Numbered from the stretch's first letter, positions 13,830 to 24,825 are shown. The stretch: DNA of 64,000 bases from Sporosarcina quadrami (GCF_014836615.1 NZ_JACSQN010000006.1:173977-237976); one strand, 5' to 3'. Numbers and translations: made by a program. The notes: generated from the letters alone by a model not told the origin.

Positions 13830-13863
13830 AACCAAAAACCCCACACTCACCAAGAGTGTGGGG
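13830..13863 (-). terminator. Terminator after glyA
   Basis: A perfect 10-bp stem, CCCCACACTC with GAGTGTGGGG, followed on the minus strand by TTTTTGGTTTTT. Confidence 0.9.
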
Positions 13864-13877
13864 TCCATCCTAATTAA

Positions 13878-15131
13878 TCAAGCATACAAAGGAAATTTAT
13901 CTGTCAACGCCTTCACGCGCGCAGCTGCTTCAGTTTTGGCAGCTTCGTCTTCGTGGTTTTTCAGCAAATCAGCGATGATGGAACCGATTTCCTTCATCTC
14001 TTCTTCTTTGAAGCCGCGTGTTGTGACGGCTGGTGTTCCGATACGGACGCCTGAAGTGACGAATGGGCTTTCCGTGTCGAATGGAATTGTGTTTTTGTTC
14101 ACTGTGATGCCGACTTCGTCAAGGACGTGTTCAGCAATCTTGCCTGTGAGGCCGAGTGATTTCAGGTTAATTAACAACAAGTGATTGTCCGTTCCGCCGG
14201 ATACGATGTCGACACCTTCTGCCATCAAGCTTTCCGCAAGGGCGACTGCATTTTTCTTCACTTGCTGAATATGCGATTTAAACTCAGGCTTTAACGCCTC
14301 ACCGAACGCAACCGCTTTTGCAGCGATGACGTGCATCAACGGGCCGCCTTGGATGCCAGGGAAAATGGTCTTGTCGATTTTGCGTCCGAATTCAGCAGCG
14401 AATTCTTCGTTCACAAGGATGACGCCGCCACGAGGACCGCGCAATGTCTTATGCGTTGTGGACGTGACGAAATGTGCGTGTGGAACAGGATTCGGGTGCT
14501 CGCCGACTGCGACAAGACCAGCAATATGCGCCATATCGACCATCAAGTATGCGCCAACTTCATCAGCGATTTCGCGGAATTTCGCGAAGTCGATTTCACG
14601 TGGATACGCACTAGCTCCAGCAACGATTAACTTCGGCTTATGTTCAAGCGCTTTTTGACGAACGTCTTCGTAATCGATGCGCTCGTCTTCTTCACTTACG
14701 CCGTACTCGACAAAGTTATAGAGAATTCCGGAGAAGTTCACCGGGCTGCCGTGTGTCAAGTGTCCGCCGTGGGAAAGGTTCATGCCGAGAACAGTGTCAC
14801 CCGGCTCAAGAATTGTGAAATAAACAGCCATGTTCGCTTGTGCACCGGAGTGCGCTTGAACGTTAGCGTACGCTGCACCGAAAATTTCTTTGACGCGGTC
14901 GCGTGCAATATTTTCAACGACATCAACGTGTTCGCACCCGCCGTAATAGCGCTTGCCTGGATAGCCTTCAGCATATTTATTCGTCAAGTATGAACCTTGT
15001 GCTTCCATGACTGCTTCTGTTACAAAGTTTTCAGATGCAATCAATTCGATGTTGGCGTTTTGGCGGTTTTTCTCTGCCATAATCGCTTCGTATACTGCTG
15101 AATCTTCACGTTTCACATTGCTCAAATCCAT
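13878..15131 (-). CDS. glyA: Serine hydroxymethyltransferase
   Basis: A PLP enzyme that converts serine and tetrahydrofolate to glycine and methylene-THF, the main one-carbon source. It has 417 residues; the PLP lysine is in [14 protein letters not shown]. It is the last gene of the tsaC-mntP-ywlE-mcp-rpiB-ywlG-glyA run and has a strong terminator. The B. subtilis neighbourhood is the same apart from the chemoreceptor. Confidence 0.98.
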   Translation of the reverse strand: MDLSNVKREDSAVYEAIMAEKNRQNANIELIASENFVTEAVMEAQGSYLTNKYAEGYPGKRYYGGCEHVDVVENIARDRVKEIFGAAYANVQAHSGAQANMAVYFTILEPGDTVLGMNLSHGGHLTHGSPVNFSGILYNFVEYGVSEEDERIDYEDVRQKALEHKPKLIVAGASAYPREIDFAKFREIADEVGAYLMVDMAHIAGLVAVGEHPNPVPHAHFVTSTTHKTLRGPRGGVILVNEEFAAEFGRKIDKTIFPGIQGGPLMHVIAAKAVAFGEALKPEFKSHIQQVKKNAVALAESLMAEGVDIVSGGTDNHLLLINLKSLGLTGKIAEHVLDEVGITVNKNTIPFDTESPFVTSGVRIGTPAVTTRGFKEEEMKEIGSIIADLLKNHEDEAAKTEAAARVKALTDKFPLYA

Positions 15132-15203
15132 GTTCTCATTTCCCCTTTTTACTGTTTTTTTTATCGTTAATGGACGGTAAAACCATCCAGTCTCACAAGA
15201 ATC

Positions 15204-15776
15204 TCAATCTTCTACCGGCCGCACATAAACAGCCCGTTCTCCGCCAATCAATTTCGGCCTCGTTGTTGCGACCGTCACGATGGCGTCCCCAATTTGTTTA
15301 ATGGACGTCCGAAGTGGTACGGCTACCGATTTCAAATGCATGCCAATTAACGTCTGACCGATATCGATGCCTGCAGTTGCGCGAATTGATTCGACAACGA
15401 CTGCGTCATCGAGGTGTTCGAATGCATAAGCGGACATCGATCCTCCAGCACGTACGACGGGAATGACGGAAACCGGTTCAAGTCCGTATTTCTCAGCGGC
15501 AATGCGCTCAACCGTCAATGCGCGGTTAATATGCTCGCATCCTTGAAATGCCAAAAATATGCCGTGCCGTTTTGCAAATGCCTGCAAAGGTGCGAACAAC
15601 GCGTCCGCGACTTCAAGCGCGCCCCCTGTACCGATCCGTTTGCCTGCGATTTCAGATGTTGAACAACCGACAACGAAGAAACTTCCGCGCGCAAATGTCG
15701 TTTGCTCCTCCATTTCGGACAGCAACTGTTCGACTTCCAACTTCCAAAGATTTACTACATCCATTGCCAAGCTCAC
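15204..15776 (-). CDS. ywlG: TIGR01440/UPF0340 family protein YwlG
   Basis: A 190-residue conserved Firmicute protein of unknown function. The blocks [16 protein letters not shown] and [15 protein letters not shown] are typical. It overlaps the end of rpiB by 4 bases (ATGA type), so it is translated with it. Confidence 0.88.
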   Translation of the reverse strand: MSLAMDVVNLWKLEVEQLLSEMEEQTTFARGSFFVVGCSTSEIAGKRIGTGGALEVADALFAPLQAFAKRHGIFLAFQGCEHINRALTVERIAAEKYGLEPVSVIPVVRAGGSMSAYAFEHLDDAVVVESIRATAGIDIGQTLIGMHLKSVAVPLRTSIKQIGDAIVTVATTRPKLIGGERAVYVRPVED

Positions 15777-16219
15777 CTCGCTCCGTTTTCGAGCTCCGTC
15801 AATTTAGCGATGCGGCGCTCGTGGCGGCCACCTTCAAAGGGTGTGTCCAGCCATGCTGTTACTACTTCTCGTGCAAGACCCGGTCCGATGACACGTTCTC
15901 CCATCGCGATAATGTTCGAGTCGTTATGCCCTCTTGTCGCTTTCGCGCTGAAGACGTCATGGACGAGTGCACAGCGAATTCCATCCACTTTGTTTGCTGC
16001 AATGGACATGCCGATGCCCGTCCCGCAAATGAGGATTCCTTTATCGAATTCACCACTTGCAACGCCTGTCGAAACAGGCTTCGCGAAGTCTGGATAATCG
16101 ACCGATTCATTGGAGTCGGGACCAAAATCTGTATAGTCCAACCCTAATTCTGCCAATAGATTCATGATTTCATGGCGCAAATTATTTCCGCCATGATCTG
16201 AAGAGATTGCGATTTTCAT
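15773..16219 (-). CDS. rpiB: Ribose-5-phosphate isomerase B
   Basis: Interconverts ribose 5-phosphate and ribulose 5-phosphate; 148 residues of the LacAB/RpiB fold. The start [15 protein letters not shown] and [17 protein letters not shown] with the catalytic Cys are present. The ATG at 16219 follows AGAGGTG; a longer frame from 16273 has no ribosome site. Confidence 0.94.
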   Translation of the reverse strand: MKIAISSDHGGNNLRHEIMNLLAELGLDYTDFGPDSNESVDYPDFAKPVSTGVASGEFDKGILICGTGIGMSIAANKVDGIRCALVHDVFSAKATRGHNDSNIIAMGERVIGPGLAREVVTAWLDTPFEGGRHERRIAKLTELENGAR

Positions 16220-16332
16220 TGCGGCACCTCTTTTCTTAATATACTCACAACTAATTCTATCATTGTTCGACAAAAAAACACAGTCCTTCGATTACTATTT
16301 CGTACTGTGAAATGAAACCTATACATATGCAA

Positions 16333-16358
16333 AGACGCCTTGTATGAACAAGGCGCCT
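16333..16358 (-). terminator. Possible weak terminator after the chemoreceptor gene
   Basis: CGCCTTG pairs with CAAGGCG around a 6-base loop; the T run behind it is short (CTTTGC), so it may only attenuate read-through into rpiB. Confidence 0.45.
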
Positions 16359-16388
16359 GACTATTTTATTCTCATTAAATAGCGTTTA

Positions 16389-17672
16389 TTACGAACGATC
16401 AAACTGGCTAATGACTTTATATAAGTCTTCTGATTGTTGCTTCAACCGGTTCGCCATTTCGTCCGTCTGTTCAATGGAGCGTACTTGTTCTTCTGTAGCA
16501 GCGCTCACTTCTTCCGCTCCAGCAGATGTCTGTTCCGCGATTGCAGCCACTTCCTGGGACTGGCGCGCTGTCGTTTCAATATTTGTCAGTTGGTTTTCAA
16601 CAAGTTGTGAAATTTTCACGACGGAATCCGCCATGCCATTCACTTTTTCAGACATCGATTTGACGCTTGTGCTCGTCGCATCAGCACGGTCCGCTTCAAT
16701 AGACGCTGTCGACACTTGTTCTTCAATTTCGACTACCACTTTCGAAACGTCCGACTGGATCATTTTCACGAGCTCATCAATGCTATGAACGGCTTTCGCA
16801 CTTTCATCCGCAAGCACACGCACTTCTTCCGCCACAACCGCGAAACCTTTACCGTGCTCACCTGCACGAGCTGCTTCAATTGAAGCGTTCAATGCGAGTA
16901 AGTTCGTCTGCCCAGCAATATTGCCGACAAGTTGCACGATGTTGCCGATCTTTTGCGCATTTTGGTCAAGCGTACGAATGGTCCCAAGTGACTGCTCACT
17001 TTGGTTCGACATATCGCGAATACCTTCAACAAGCGAACGGAAAACGTCTGTCGTCCGCGCAAGTTCTTCCAGCATTTCTTTTGATTTGACTGATGAATCT
17101 TCGGCATGATTGCTCACTTCCGCAGCTAATAACCTAACGTCTTCAATTGCTTCAGCCGTTTCCTGAATTGCCATTGCAGAAGCTTCGGCGCCTGAAGAAA
17201 TTTCCGCAATCGTCGTCGCAACTGCATCCGCTTGTGTCGCGGCAGTGCTCGTTTCGATGGACAACTGATCGACTGTGACAGCCGTCTTTTCGAAATTCGT
17301 CTCGATTTCCTGAACGATTGTACGCAAATTGAGAACGAGTTTCTGGAACGCTTCTGCAACGGACCGTATTTCATCCGAAGACTTCGGCAAAACAATTTCT
17401 GTTCCGATTTTGCCATCTGCCACTTCGATTGCTGCCAACTCCAAGTTTTGAAGAGGTTTTGTCAAGATTGTACTGAACATGGCGGCGAGTATGGCTGACC
17501 ACATAATGCCCATTCCATATGTAAGGATTTCAAAAATGAGTGGTTTTATATTCGGAAAAAATTCCGGACCTATGTAATTAATGAAAAATGCACTCGTTGA
17601 ATATGTCACAACTGCTAGTATCGTGACGAACAAAACGAGTTTCTTGCGTAATCCGAACTTTTTAGATTTCAT
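16389..17672 (-). CDS. Methyl-accepting chemotaxis protein without an outer sensor domain
   Basis: 427 residues. Two membrane helices (about 12-32 and 43-65) are joined by a loop of only about ten residues, followed by a HAMP linker (66-118) and a long cytoplasmic signalling coiled coil with the hairpin tip [34 protein letters not shown]. Such receptors sense membrane, cytoplasmic or energy state rather than an external ligand. Its ATG overlaps the ywlE stop by 4 bases. B. subtilis has no receptor at this place. Confidence 0.92.
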   Translation of the reverse strand: MKSKKFGLRKKLVLFVTILAVVTYSTSAFFINYIGPEFFPNIKPLIFEILTYGMGIMWSAILAAMFSTILTKPLQNLELAAIEVADGKIGTEIVLPKSSDEIRSVAEAFQKLVLNLRTIVQEIETNFEKTAVTVDQLSIETSTAATQADAVATTIAEISSGAEASAMAIQETAEAIEDVRLLAAEVSNHAEDSSVKSKEMLEELARTTDVFRSLVEGIRDMSNQSEQSLGTIRTLDQNAQKIGNIVQLVGNIAGQTNLLALNASIEAARAGEHGKGFAVVAEEVRVLADESAKAVHSIDELVKMIQSDVSKVVVEIEEQVSTASIEADRADATSTSVKSMSEKVNGMADSVVKISQLVENQLTNIETTARQSQEVAAIAEQTSAGAEEVSAATEEQVRSIEQTDEMANRLKQQSEDLYKVISQFDRS

Positions 17673-18115
17673 GCTTCTTCCCCCAGTAATTTCTGCTTCA
17701 ACTTTTCAATCAAACTTTCCAATTCACCAAAAGTTTTCCGATACGTCTCCAAATTGCCACCATACGGATCATGCACATCTCCGCCAACAGCCGGCAATGT
17801 ATATTCCTTCAACGTAAACGTTTTTTCTGCGACAGACGGGAATGAATGCAAAAGCAACCTCTTATGTGACGAAGTCATCGTCAAAATAAGATCCGCCCAC
17901 GCTAGTCTTTCCGCTGTAACCGCAGTAGAAACAGGCGTATACGGCATGTCCGACTGTTCGATAAGCGTCAAGGCATTCGCGGAAATCGGCAATCCATCGA
18001 CTGCATGCACACCCGCTGATCTCACGTCTACCCCTTCAATCTGTTTAGAACGGAGAATCGCCTCTGCCATTGGGCTTCTACACGTATTTCCTGTACAAAT
18101 AAAATAAATGTTCAT
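17669..18115 (-). CDS. ywlE: Protein-arginine phosphatase YwlE
   Basis: A low-molecular-weight phosphatase of 148 residues. The CX5R loop is C7-TGNTC-R13-S. Thr11 is the residue that gives YwlE preference for phospho-arginine over phospho-tyrosine. The general-acid Asp is in VHDPYGGN. In B. subtilis it reverses McsB arginine phosphorylation in protein quality control and stress gene regulation. Confidence 0.93.
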   Translation of the reverse strand: MNIYFICTGNTCRSPMAEAILRSKQIEGVDVRSAGVHAVDGLPISANALTLIEQSDMPYTPVSTAVTAERLAWADLILTMTSSHKRLLLHSFPSVAEKTFTLKEYTLPAVGGDVHDPYGGNLETYRKTFGELESLIEKLKQKLLGEEA

Positions 18116-18171
18116 ACTATATCACCTACCTATAGGATACTCCATAACCATGAATAAAGAAATAGATATTT

Positions 18172-18678
18172 TCAACGAAACCATGACATTATTCCCATCG
18201 TCAATAATGCCAATCCACAAAACCTACGCAAAATCTTGCCATTCCGCACGCTAATTTGCCTGCCATAGTAGAGAGCGATGCACGAAAATATGAAAGCCAA
18301 TGAACCAGATGCAAAGATGAACAATAACTTATTCAACTGAAGCATTCCAAAGGACACACTGACTGAAAATGTGTCCAGGCTTACCGCAAGCGCAATAAGG
18401 ACGGGATGAAGTTGCCTTGTTAGCTCAGAGTTACTGCTATCATCTTGCAGCAACATATGCAAACCGATCAACGCGAGAAGCGCGCCCGACAGCAGATGAC
18501 TCCACGCTGAAAAAACTCCGACCGTCCAGTCCCCCATAATGAATCCGAGTAAAGGGAATGCCATATTGAGCACCATCGTCCATAACGCTAGCACTAATCG
18601 ACCTTTGCGCATGCGCAATAAAGAATAAACGATGACTACATCAATCGTCGTAATACACGCTGCAATTATTTCCACCAA
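18172..18678 (-). CDS. mntP: Putative manganese efflux pump MntP
   Basis: About 168 residues with six predicted membrane helices. The second half has LAVSLDTFSVSVSFGM, the conserved Asp-bearing motif; the matching motif in the first half (TTIDVVIVYSLL) is less conserved. The TTG at 18678 follows GGGAGG by 10 bases; the GTG right after it is also possible. An upstream ATG at 18768 would add about 30 non-membrane residues and has no ribosome site. Position between tsaC and ywlE matches ywlD/mntP of B. subtilis. Confidence 0.78.
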   Translation of the reverse strand: MVEIIAACITTIDVVIVYSLLRMRKGRLVLALWTMVLNMAFPLLGFIMGDWTVGVFSAWSHLLSGALLALIGLHMLLQDDSSNSELTRQLHPVLIALAVSLDTFSVSVSFGMLQLNKLLFIFASGSLAFIFSCIALYYGRQISVRNGKILRRFCGLALLTMGIMSWFR

Positions 18679-18770
18679 TAAAATCGACCTCCCTACTACT
18701 GCATCTGTCCATCTTATGCAGCAGTTTGAGAGGTCATTCATTCGTAAATCTATGAACTTACCATGCACAA

Positions 18771-19796
18771 CTACTTAAACCGTTTACCATCAGCTGCTTT
18801 GTTCAACCGGTTCATAACCGCCGCTCCTACACCATGCACATCCGTTTCAGTTGCAAGAATAACATCGGCATCGGTTTCGTCGCACTTCCGAATAGCGTGA
18901 TACAAATTTGCTGCCATGGCATCCTTGTCATGAAGCGTACCAAACGAAAAGTACCAATCCGCCTCACCGTGCGCGAATTCATCCGGGCAGATGACAGCGA
19001 CTTTTTTTCCTTCTGTATGCAATGAAGCTACCGCATTCCGAATAAGTTCTTTATTTAATTCAATAACGAAAAGTGGCGATTCAGGCGCGTAATGCGCATA
19101 TTTCATCCCTGGCGCGCGAGGTGCTTCTCCTCCAGGCGTATTGCTTTCAGCGTTCACAGGCCCGATAATGCTTTCTATTTTCTCCCGTGTTAACCCACCT
19201 GGACGTAAAATCGTCGGAGGAGCCGTCGTCATATCGAGTACCGTCGACTCCACACCAACGCCCGTCCGACCACCGTCGACAATCATCGGAATTCGCCCTT
19301 GCAAATCCGTATACACATGCCCCGCTTCAGTCGGGCTGGGCTTACCACTTCGGTTCGCGCTAGGTGCGGCAAGAGGTGCACCAAGTTGCTTTAATAATGC
19401 AAGCGCAACTGGATGATCTGGCATCCGAATTCCAACCGTTTGGAAACCAGGTGTCACATTCTCCGCTATGACACCTGGACGTTTATGAAAAACGAGCGTC
19501 AACGGCCCTGGCCAACATTCGTCCATAAGCAATTGTGCCGTTTCAGGAATGTCAATCGCATAGTTCTCCACTTCTTCTTTCGTGCCAATATGTACGATGA
19601 GCGGATTGTCGGAAGGACGTCCCTTCGCCGCAAAAATCTGCTGCACCGCTCGTTCATCTGTTGCAAGTGCGCCAAGCCCGTAAACCGTCTCTGTAGGAAA
19701 AGCGACGACACCGCCTTTTTCAAGAATATCCACAGCCTGTTGGTAACTTGCTAAGTTATCAATATGGTTATCCACTGAAACAATTTTAGTTTCCAC
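18771..19796 (-). CDS. tsaC: Threonylcarbamoyl-AMP synthase, long Sua5 form
   Basis: Makes the activated carbamoyl-threonine used for the t6A37 modification of ANN-decoding tRNAs. It has 341 residues: the YrdC/Sua5 core (1-205, GGVVAFPTETVYGLG and KRPSDNPL-type region) and a C-terminal Sua5 domain that closes the active site. The GTG start at 19796 follows GGGGG by 8-9 bases. It corresponds to ywlC. Confidence 0.93.
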   Translation of the reverse strand: METKIVSVDNHIDNLASYQQAVDILEKGGVVAFPTETVYGLGALATDERAVQQIFAAKGRPSDNPLIVHIGTKEEVENYAIDIPETAQLLMDECWPGPLTLVFHKRPGVIAENVTPGFQTVGIRMPDHPVALALLKQLGAPLAAPSANRSGKPSPTEAGHVYTDLQGRIPMIVDGGRTGVGVESTVLDMTTAPPTILRPGGLTREKIESIIGPVNAESNTPGGEAPRAPGMKYAHYAPESPLFVIELNKELIRNAVASLHTEGKKVAVICPDEFAHGEADWYFSFGTLHDKDAMAANLYHAIRKCDETDADVILATETDVHGVGAAVMNRLNKAADGKRFK

Positions 19797-19856
19797 GAAT
19801 AAAACCCCCATTTATACACATTTTTCTTCACTTATCCACATGAAGAGTGGATAACT

Positions 19857-20450
19857 TTATGAAAACCATGATTTTATCCACTCCCAAATGAAGAAAGTGA
19901 CCTGTTCATCTTTAACTTCCACATCTTCCTTGCTATCAACAACCTCGTCCGGGAAACAAACTTTCGGAAACAATCCACACCACCAATTATCTCCACGACC
20001 GCTTCCAATTGTAAGAATATACGCATCATACGGCGCTTGAGCAGTAATGACAAAGCCCGAACGTTTCGGTGGAAACAGCGCAGCCTTGCGTTGGAAATGC
20101 ACTTCTTGATCCCCAGCCATTTTCGAAGCAATGCCGAAAATCGTCGATTCAACCTTTTTCAAGTTGTCCACAATGTCTTCTTTAGACTCTGCTTGATTAA
20201 TTGCATTGTTGATAAGTGGCGCGATTTCACGTTGAATCGCCTCTTTAACCTTTTGGTCAGCAGCAGTATTGGAATGTGCAAGTATCCGAAATCTAATTTC
20301 CGCATCTTGCTCTATTGGTCGATCCATAAATAACATAAGTGCAGACTGGATGATGAACAAGACGAGCAAAAATTCGACAACCGCTATCACCTTTTTCATC
20401 CGCTTGCTAACTTCTTTTGTACGTATAGTAATTTCATAGTCTTGTATCAT
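19857..20450 (-). CDS. spoIIR: Stage II sporulation protein R
   Basis: A forespore signal protein that triggers SpoIIGA to process pro-sigma-E in the mother cell. It has 197 residues with an N-terminal membrane or signal segment (about 20-42), then RFRILAHSNTAADQKVKEAI and the Cys-bearing WWCGLFPKVCFPD motif, both typical. GGAGGGG precedes the ATG. A sigma-F promoter is expected, but only 43 bases separate it from prmC, so it may lie inside prmC. Confidence 0.94.
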   Translation of the reverse strand: MIQDYEITIRTKEVSKRMKKVIAVVEFLLVLFIIQSALMLFMDRPIEQDAEIRFRILAHSNTAADQKVKEAIQREIAPLINNAINQAESKEDIVDNLKKVESTIFGIASKMAGDQEVHFQRKAALFPPKRSGFVITAQAPYDAYILTIGSGRGDNWWCGLFPKVCFPDEVVDSKEDVEVKDEQVTFFIWEWIKSWFS

Positions 20451-20493
20451 CCCGATCCCCTCCTGACCTCATTGTTGCCAGGGGTTTCGAGTT

Positions 20494-21441
20494 TTATTCA
20501 CTAATCTCGCAAAATATCATACGATCTTTTCCATTAATATCTTGAATGATAGAAACAGAGGCTTTGGGAAACGCTTTTTTGAATAAATCCGCCACAGCCA
20601 CACCTTGTAAATAGCCGATTTCGAGTCCGATCAGTCCAGTCCTATTCATCAATGCAGGAAGTTCCGTCGCCAAACGTTTATAAAAGAAAAGCCCATCGTC
20701 TTCAGCGAACAACGCGCTATGCGGTTCGAAATCGACAACGGTCCGTGACATTTCTGCAGATTCTCTGGCGGCAATGTAAGGCGGATTGGACAGCACAACA
20801 TCCCACTTTTCGTACGCAATCGGCGCGGTCATATCACCTTGCCTAAAATCGATGTCGACCTCATTAGTGGCGGCATTCCGTCTAGCAGTCTCAAGCGCCA
20901 TCTCACTAAAATCCGTCGCCACAACTACCGCTTCAGGCCATTCTTTTTTGATGGCAATCGCGATCGCGCCGCTTCCTGTACCGATATCCGCCACGCGGCA
21001 TTCTTTTTTCAGATTGCTCTTACGTTCAAGCGCGCCATACACAAGCTCCTCCGTTTCAGGTCGCGGTATGAGTACATGCTCATTCACTTCGAAGGACAGT
21101 CCGTAAAACATTTCTGTACCGATAATATGTTGAACAGGTTTTCCTGTAAGGAGTTCTTCGTTTTTATTCCAGAAAGCGGATTGTTGGTCTATCGTTAATG
21201 GTTCACGTAAATCTGCGAGCAAAGAAGCCCCAGACTTTTGCGTGACGTGTTCCATTAATAAGTGCGCTGCTTTAGTGTCCAGGTTTTTTGACTCTAGAAG
21301 CGATTTGGCTTTGTTCAGTGCTTCGTAGATTTTTTCGTTAGACTTTTCATCTGCCGTAGCGTCGTTCATGTCACAAGCCTGCTTGCCTTTTATGTTGTCA
21401 GCCTTTTTGTCTCTTATGTTGTCAGCTTTTTTGTCAGTCAT
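20494..21441 (-). CDS. prmC: Peptide chain release factor N5-glutamine methyltransferase
   Basis: Methylates the Gln of the GGQ motif in release factors. The SAM-binding core has [15 protein letters not shown] and the catalytic NPPY in [11 protein letters not shown]. The ATG at 21441 overlaps the last 8 bases of prfA. This gives 315 residues, about 25 more than usual. The extra N-terminus is a tandem duplication, DKKADNIR then DKKADNIK. The ATG at 21369 (MNDATADEK) would give the ordinary length, but its ribosome site is weak. Confidence 0.92.
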   Translation of the reverse strand: MTDKKADNIRDKKADNIKGKQACDMNDATADEKSNEKIYEALNKAKSLLESKNLDTKAAHLLMEHVTQKSGASLLADLREPLTIDQQSAFWNKNEELLTGKPVQHIIGTEMFYGLSFEVNEHVLIPRPETEELVYGALERKSNLKKECRVADIGTGSGAIAIAIKKEWPEAVVVATDFSEMALETARRNAATNEVDIDFRQGDMTAPIAYEKWDVVLSNPPYIAARESAEMSRTVVDFEPHSALFAEDDGLFFYKRLATELPALMNRTGLIGLEIGYLQGVAVADLFKKAFPKASVSIIQDINGKDRMIFCEISE

Positions 21442-22510
21442 TCTGATCCAAACTTTCCAACCGTCTCGCTTGGTCTTCAAGGATGAGCGCGTCGATCACT
21501 TCGTCCAGCTTACCTTCGATAATTTGGTCAAGCTTCTGGATCGTGAGCCCGATACGGTGATCCGTCACTCGGTTTTGCGGGAAATTATATGTGCGGATTC
21601 GTTCAGAACGATCCCCCGTCCCGACTGCAGATTTCCGTTTTTCATCGTACTCCGCTTGCGCTTCTTGCATGAATTTATCGTAAACACGTGCACGTAATAC
21701 TTTCATCGCTTTTTCTTTGTTTTTAATTTGCGACTTTTCATCCTGACACGAAACGGTGATCCCTGTCGGTAAGTGCGTCAGACGAACCGCGGACATTGTC
21801 GTGTTGACTGATTGTCCACCTGGGCCGGATGATGCGAATGTATCGGTCCGGACGTCTTTATCGTGGATTTCTATTTCAACCTCTTCCGCTTCCGGAAGCA
21901 CAGCAGCTGTTGCGGTTGATGTGTGGATTCTTCCACCCGATTCAGTTTCAGGAACACGTTGCACACGATGCGCACCGTTTTCATATTTCAATTTGGAATA
22001 AGCACCTTTTCCGCTAATCATGAAAATGATTTCCTTGAAGCCGCCAAGTTCCGTCGGTGAGCTGTCCATCACTTCGACGCGCCAGTTATTCATTTCCGCG
22101 AACCTGCTGTACATGCGGTATAGACTCCCCGCGAATAACGCAGCCTCATCCCCACCTGCAGCCCCGCGGATTTCCATAATAACGTTCTTGTCGTCATTCG
22201 GATCTTTCGGCACAAGGAGCAGCTTAAGTTTCGCTTCTAGCACCTCAATCTGATCATCAAGTTCTGCAATTTCCATTTTCACAAGTTCTTTCATTTCATC
22301 ATCAAGTGGTTCGTCCAACATTTCTTTCGCGTTGTCATATTGCGTCGTTACATCTTTGTATTCCCGATACGCATCGACCGTATCTTGCAGATCGGACTGC
22401 TCTTTCGAGTATGTCCGCAGTTTATTCATATCACTCACAATTTCAGGATCGCTCAACATTTCATTCAACCGATCATATCGGTCTTCAACGGCTTGCAGCC
22501 TCTCAAACAT
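21434..22510 (-). CDS. prfA: Peptide chain release factor 1
   Basis: Ends translation at UAA and UAG. It has 358 residues; the anticodon-like tripeptide PET is at 187-189 and GGQ at 231-233, the site that PrmC methylates. The ATG at 22510 follows AGAGGTG. The frame stays open upstream to 22819 only because the family A repeat array lies there. Confidence 0.98.
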   Translation of the reverse strand: MFERLQAVEDRYDRLNEMLSDPEIVSDMNKLRTYSKEQSDLQDTVDAYREYKDVTTQYDNAKEMLDEPLDDEMKELVKMEIAELDDQIEVLEAKLKLLLVPKDPNDDKNVIMEIRGAAGGDEAALFAGSLYRMYSRFAEMNNWRVEVMDSSPTELGGFKEIIFMISGKGAYSKLKYENGAHRVQRVPETESGGRIHTSTATAAVLPEAEEVEIEIHDKDVRTDTFASSGPGGQSVNTTMSAVRLTHLPTGITVSCQDEKSQIKNKEKAMKVLRARVYDKFMQEAQAEYDEKRKSAVGTGDRSERIRTYNFPQNRVTDHRIGLTIQKLDQIIEGKLDEVIDALILEDQARRLESLDQND

Positions 22511-22653
22511 AGTCAGTACACCTCTTATTTTTTCAGTCTGTTTAGTATGTTTATTGTACGGTAACGAAGCGGTGAAATACAGTAATTTCTTCGGGAGGGC
22601 GGGTGTTAACGTTTTTGTGGAAGTTTTATCAGGCATTAAAGTAGAAGAGTGAC

Positions 22654-22842
22654 ATTTTACGAGCGCGGGTTGGCTGTTTAAGGGCGCAGGACAGCTGTTT
22701 ACGAGCGCAGGTAGGTTGTTTACGGGCGCGACCTTACTGTTTACGAGCGCGCGCTTGCTGTTTACGAGCGCGGGCATGCCTTTTACGGGCGCAGGACATA
22801 TGTTTTCGAGCGCACGCATGCTGTTTACGAGCGCGGCCTTCC
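22654..22842 (+). repeat. Family A array 3 (9 units)
   Basis: Nine 20-22 bp units such as TTTACGAGCGCGGGTTGGCT with cores ACGAGCGCG, ACGGGCGCA and TCGAGCGCA. Many variable parts end in CTG. It lies between the end of the VanW gene and the start of prfA and reads on the plus strand, opposite to both. Confidence 0.92.
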
Positions 22843-22865
22843 ACTACTCCAATCAATACATCATT

Positions 22866-22903
22866 CCGCGCCAATTGATTTTGACATATCAGTCCTAGTT
22901 CTG
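22866..22903 (+). repeat. 38-bp conserved arm, copy 4 (most diverged)
   Basis: Aligns without gaps to the copies at 12140, 13450 and 58028: CGCGC at the start, TTTTGACATAT in the middle, and AGTCCTAGTTCTG in place of the ATTAATC end. It is 23 bases past array 3. Confidence 0.7.
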
Positions 22904-22920
22904 TTTCATCTCTTCTTTAT

Positions 22921-23919
22921 TCATCTCACAAGACTGTCTTTAAACTTAGCAGCCGTTCTGATCTCTATTGTCAAAAATTGTGAGCCATATATACTTTTGA
23001 TCATAAACGGAACTTCATTCGTATTTTGAAATCTGAAATCCAATCCACCGTAGGATACTGTCGCGTCCCTTCCTTTAGGAACATACCCGATGTCCAATGA
23101 ATGATGATGTCGTTCTACGTACTTTACCGGGATTTGGTCAATCGCATTAAACATAGTGGATGAGGTTTGGCAAATCCCTCCGCCGATCCCCATGACGAGT
23201 TCCTTGTTCACAATTTCAGGGGCAGGCTGGTAACCTTTCTCTTCATTTCTCGGACCGACAACTGTGTTAAATGAAAAATAATCACCACTTCCGACGATTA
23301 CATTATGAATAGCTTGTGCAGAAAGTTCGATATTTCTGTTTCTACCTGTATCTGCTTGATTAAAATAAGTAGTATACGAAGCAACCATCACTTCATCTAA
23401 ATTAGGAACGTCACCAGGGTCATATCCACTTTCAAAGATTTCGATAGGAAGAATCACTGTGCCGCCAACATCTGTCGCTTCTAGAATCCGCTCCACCAAT
23501 TGACTTTCTTTCAATAGAATTAACGGACTCCCTTTTATAATTCCGCCTTGTTCATCGATTCTATCCAATATCATCCGCTGATCGTATCCTGTTCTTTCAT
23601 CAGTTCCCCTCGCGAGATCCTTGGCCAGTTGTACAATTTTCCCTTTGTATGTTTCGATATCTTCTTCATATCCAAGCTCCTCCGGAGAAAAAGTGTATAG
23701 CGTTTCCAATGTATTTGGATCGATAATTTCTATAACTACAGGTGCTATTTCAGGTATATCCTCTTGGAGTTCTGTAGCGGTTTCTATTGGCTTTCCAACT
23801 AGAAGGTTCGATTCAGTTTCCTCAATCTCCACAACCTGATCAATTTCCGATAGTTTTTGACACCCTAGCATACCGATTGAGCACAGTATGATTAAAGCAA
23901 AAGTCCATTTTTTCATCAT
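22921..23919 (-). CDS. VanW family lipoprotein
   Basis: 332 residues with a lipoprotein signal (ALIILCSIGMLGC, lipid Cys near residue 20), so it is anchored outside the membrane. The VanW domain occupies about 190-325 (GDYFSFNTVVGPRNEEKGYQ and GGGICQTSSTMFNAI). Proteins of this type are seen in spore or cell-wall contexts, but the biochemical role is unknown; VanW itself has no proven function in resistance. Confidence 0.85.
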   Translation of the reverse strand: MMKKWTFALIILCSIGMLGCQKLSEIDQVVEIEETESNLLVGKPIETATELQEDIPEIAPVVIEIIDPNTLETLYTFSPEELGYEEDIETYKGKIVQLAKDLARGTDERTGYDQRMILDRIDEQGGIIKGSPLILLKESQLVERILEATDVGGTVILPIEIFESGYDPGDVPNLDEVMVASYTTYFNQADTGRNRNIELSAQAIHNVIVGSGDYFSFNTVVGPRNEEKGYQPAPEIVNKELVMGIGGGICQTSSTMFNAIDQIPVKYVERHHHSLDIGYVPKGRDATVSYGGLDFRFQNTNEVPFMIKSIYGSQFLTIEIRTAAKFKDSLVR

Positions 23920-23999
23920 AATCTCCTACCTTAATGAAGTTCTTGTCAGACATTCATTGTATTCGAAGAAGACTAGATGTGTTACGTCCTTCATGCATC

Positions 24000-24034
24000 A
24001 AAAAAGACAATATGGAGGTTGTCCACATTGTCTT
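24000..24034 (-). terminator. Terminator after tdk
   Basis: GACAATGTGG pairs with CCATATTGTC, followed on the minus strand by TTTTTTGATG, just past the tdk stop. Confidence 0.85.
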
Positions 24035-24041
24035 CACTCAA

Positions 24042-24644
24042 TTATTCAGCAATTACATTCGCCGTAACGCCATTGGGTACTTCATGATGGGTACGGCAAC
24101 GCGCTTCATATGCTTCGGAAGCTCCTACAAGAATAATCGGGTCTTCGGAGCCTGCCGGTTTTCCGTTAATTAACCGCTGCGTACGACTTGCCGGTGATCC
24201 ACAAACGATGCATACGGCTTGTAGTTTTGTTACATTTTCAGCGACTGCCAACAGTTGCGGCATCGGTCCGAATGGTTCTCCACGGAAATCCTGGTCAAGC
24301 CCCGCGACGATGACACGGAAACCGCGATCTGCGAGTTCCATAACGACATCAACGATTCCATCGTCGAAAAATTGTGCTTCATCAATTGCTATAATATCGT
24401 AATCGTCTGCGATGAAATTTTCAATTTGACAAGACTCCGCAACAGGTGTTGCAATAACCGTCGTGCCGTTATGGCTAACGACCGCTTCTTCGCTATATCG
24501 ATCATCGATTTCCGGTTTGAAAACCGCTATCTTCTGCTTCGCAAATTGTGCACGACGCACTCTTCTAATTAATTCTTCGGATTTCCCCGAAAACATACTT
24601 CCACAAATCACTTCTATCCAGCCGCCTTGCATCGATACGTACAT
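24042..24644 (-). CDS. tdk: Thymidine kinase
   Basis: Phosphorylates thymidine for salvage; 200 residues. P-loop [12 protein letters not shown] in [10 protein letters not shown], and the zinc-binding CIVCG with the later Cys in EARCRTHH. The ATG at 24644 follows AAGGGG; the frame to 24698 is longer but has no ribosome site there. Gene order (rpmE, tdk, prfA) matches B. subtilis. Confidence 0.96.
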   Translation of the reverse strand: MYVSMQGGWIEVICGSMFSGKSEELIRRVRRAQFAKQKIAVFKPEIDDRYSEEAVVSHNGTTVIATPVAESCQIENFIADDYDIIAIDEAQFFDDGIVDVVMELADRGFRVIVAGLDQDFRGEPFGPMPQLLAVAENVTKLQAVCIVCGSPASRTQRLINGKPAGSEDPIILVGASEAYEARCRTHHEVPNGVTANVIAE

Positions 24645-24784
24645 GTTGGAACCCCTTTCGCTCGCCTGCTTTATATAGAATTTCATCTGTCTTAACATGA
24701 ATGTCTATCATACAACAAAACGACATAGAAAGGACGTCTTTTATTTCTTGTCAAATTATGTTATGCAGGCTGTACGTCAGCAAT

Positions 24785-24816
24785 TAAAAACCCGCCAGGC
24801 GCAATGCCGGCGGGTT
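24785..24816 (-). terminator. Terminator after rpmE
   Basis: AACCCGCC pairs with GGCGGGTT, followed on the minus strand by TTTAATTG. Confidence 0.85.
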
Positions 24817-24825
24817 GGAAATTTC

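Noticed and set aside
22511..22819. 103-residue N-terminal extension of prfA
   Set aside because: It is the translated family A array; the ATG at 22510 has a ribosome site and gives the family length.
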